DNA of 5,007 nt, taken from an uncultured Burkholderiaceae bacterium (GTDB lineage Bacteria > Pseudomonadota > Gammaproteobacteria > Burkholderiales > Burkholderiaceae_C). The position numbers were made by a program, and so were the translations under genes. The stretch covers positions 1 through 5,007 of the forward strand of contig CALIDR010000058.1 of NCBI GenBank assembly GCA_938022295.1, given 5' to 3'. This document shows, one piece after another, positions 4,391 to 5,007 of this stretch (positions are counted from its first letter, which is position 1; the number at the start of each line of letters is the position of its first letter). The notes beneath the pieces were generated by a model. That model was not told where the DNA came from, did not search any database, and saw nothing but the letters and a program-made list of their open reading frames with translations.

Positions 4391-5007
4391 AGCCGCACGG
4401 GGATGCCGTCGCGCGCGAGCAGCGCCTTGGCCTGGCCGACGGTGAACTCGCCGTAGTGGAAGATGCTGGCGGCGAGCACCGCGTCCGCGCCGCCGATGCG
4501 GATGCCCTCGCTCAGGTGCTCGAGCGCGCCGACGCCCCCCGAGGCGATGACGGGCACCGGCACCGCCTCGGCGACCGCGCGGGTGAGCTCCAGGTCGAAG
4601 CCGCTCCTGGTGCCGTCGCGGTCCATGCTCGTGAGCAGGATCTCGCCCGCCCCGTGCTCGGCCATCCGGCGCGCCCAGTCGACGGCGTCCAGCCCGGCGT
4701 TGCGGCGCCCGCCGTGGGTGTAGACGTCCCAGCCCGCGCCGCGGGCGGCGAGGTCGTCGCCGTGCCTGCGCTTGGCGTCGATCGCGACGACGATGCACTG
4801 CGCGCCGTAGCGGTCCGACGCATCGCGGATCACCTGCGGGTTGGCCACCGCCGCCGAGTTGAAGCTGACCTTGTCGGCGCCGGCGTTGAGCAGGCGCCGC
4901 ACGTCGTCGACGGTGCGCACGCCGCCGCCCACCGTCAGCGGGATGAAGACCTGCGAGGCCACCGCCTCGACGATGTGCAGGATCAGGTCGCGGTCGTCGC
5001 TGGTGGC
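4387..5007 (-). CDS. hisF: imidazole glycerol phosphate synthase, cyclase subunit (5' end outside window)
   Basis: HisF is the cyclase half of IGP synthase. With ammonia channelled from HisH it turns PRFAR into imidazole glycerol phosphate and AICAR, joining histidine and purine synthesis. The visible 206 residues are the C-terminal four-fifths of the (beta/alpha)8 barrel. Motifs in order are ATSDDRD at the window edge, IPLTVGGGVR, GADKVSFNSAA, VVAIDAKRR, GWDVYTHGGR, LTSMDRDGT and PVIASGGVG. The Asp in AIDAKRR is visible residue 77; if about 53 residues are missing, as the family length suggests, it is the catalytic Asp130. The other catalytic residue, Asp11, lies beyond the edge. A GTG at 4962 is not the start because conserved sequence continues upstream. 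In most proteobacterial his operons hisI follows hisF; here rsmD follows directly with a 4-base overlap. Confidence 0.97.
   Translation of the reverse strand, partial: ATSDDRDLILHIVEAVASQVFIPLTVGGGVRTVDDVRRLLNAGADKVSFNSAAVANPQVIRDASDRYGAQCIVVAIDAKRRHGDDLAARGAGWDVYTHGGRRNAGLDAVDWARRMAEHGAGEILLTSMDRDGTRSGFDLELTRAVAEAVPVPVIASGGVGALEHLSEGIRIGGADAVLAASIFHYGEFTVGQAKALLARDGIPVRL

Noticed and set aside
3698..4456. Plus-strand open frame (252 codons) opposite coaD, rsmD and hisF
   Set aside because: Arg/Ala/Gly-rich antisense shadow of well-conserved genes, with no domain or ribosome binding site.
4391..4798. Upstream extension of the rsmD frame
   Set aside because: It is an out-of-frame reading of hisF with low-complexity Arg-rich sequence; RsmD homology starts after the GTG at 4390.
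1..5007. CRISPR array, insertion sequence, toxin-antitoxin or defence cassette
   Set aside because: No regularly spaced repeats, transposase-like protein or terminal inverted repeats were seen, and all real coding frames are housekeeping genes.

Overview
The window is a very GC-rich stretch of bacterial chromosome that holds only housekeeping genes. The protein sequences and the gene order (tRNA-Gln, prs, rplY, pth on one strand; rsmD, coaD, YfhL-type ferredoxin on the other) point to a betaproteobacterium of the order Burkholderiales. The Rubrivivax/Leptothrix/Ideonella side of the order is my best guess, from memory of those proteins rather than from a search.

Layout, left half (+ strand): tRNA-Gln(UUG) at 27-103; prs (PRPP synthetase) at 185-1147; a hairpin terminator at 1157-1176; a structured leader and then rplY (ribosomal protein L25/Ctc) at 1276-1923; a strong UUCG-loop terminator at 1950-1973; pth (peptidyl-tRNA hydrolase) at 2003-2626, probably read from its own promoter as a leaderless message; and a small secreted DUF4124-like protein at 2623-3012 whose GTG start overlaps the pth stop.

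Layout, right half (- strand, transcribed from the right edge toward the centre): the 3' part of hisF (4387-5007, N-terminus outside the window), rsmD (3788-4390), coaD (3291-3791) and a 2[4Fe-4S] ferredoxin (3001-3264). The first three are joined by 4-base GTGA overlaps and the ferredoxin follows after 26 bases with a strong ribosome binding site, so this looks like one operon. The two gene sets meet tail to tail, and the last 12 bases of the two final genes overlap.

Together the genes cover nucleotide and histidine precursor supply (Prs makes PRPP, the entry substrate of histidine synthesis; HisF makes imidazole glycerol phosphate), translation (tRNA-Gln, L25, Pth, the 16S rRNA methyltransferase RsmD), coenzyme A synthesis (CoaD) and electron transfer (ferredoxin). 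I see no mobile element, CRISPR array, phage gene, defence system or other accessory cassette, and nothing I would call a new biological system. The points worth a second look are small: the probable leaderless pth promoter, three GTGA couplings, hisF fused by overlap to rsmD, several hairpins ahead of rplY, the overlapping convergent gene ends, and the cysteine-containing DUF4124-like protein. No stretch longer than about 130 bases lacks a gene.
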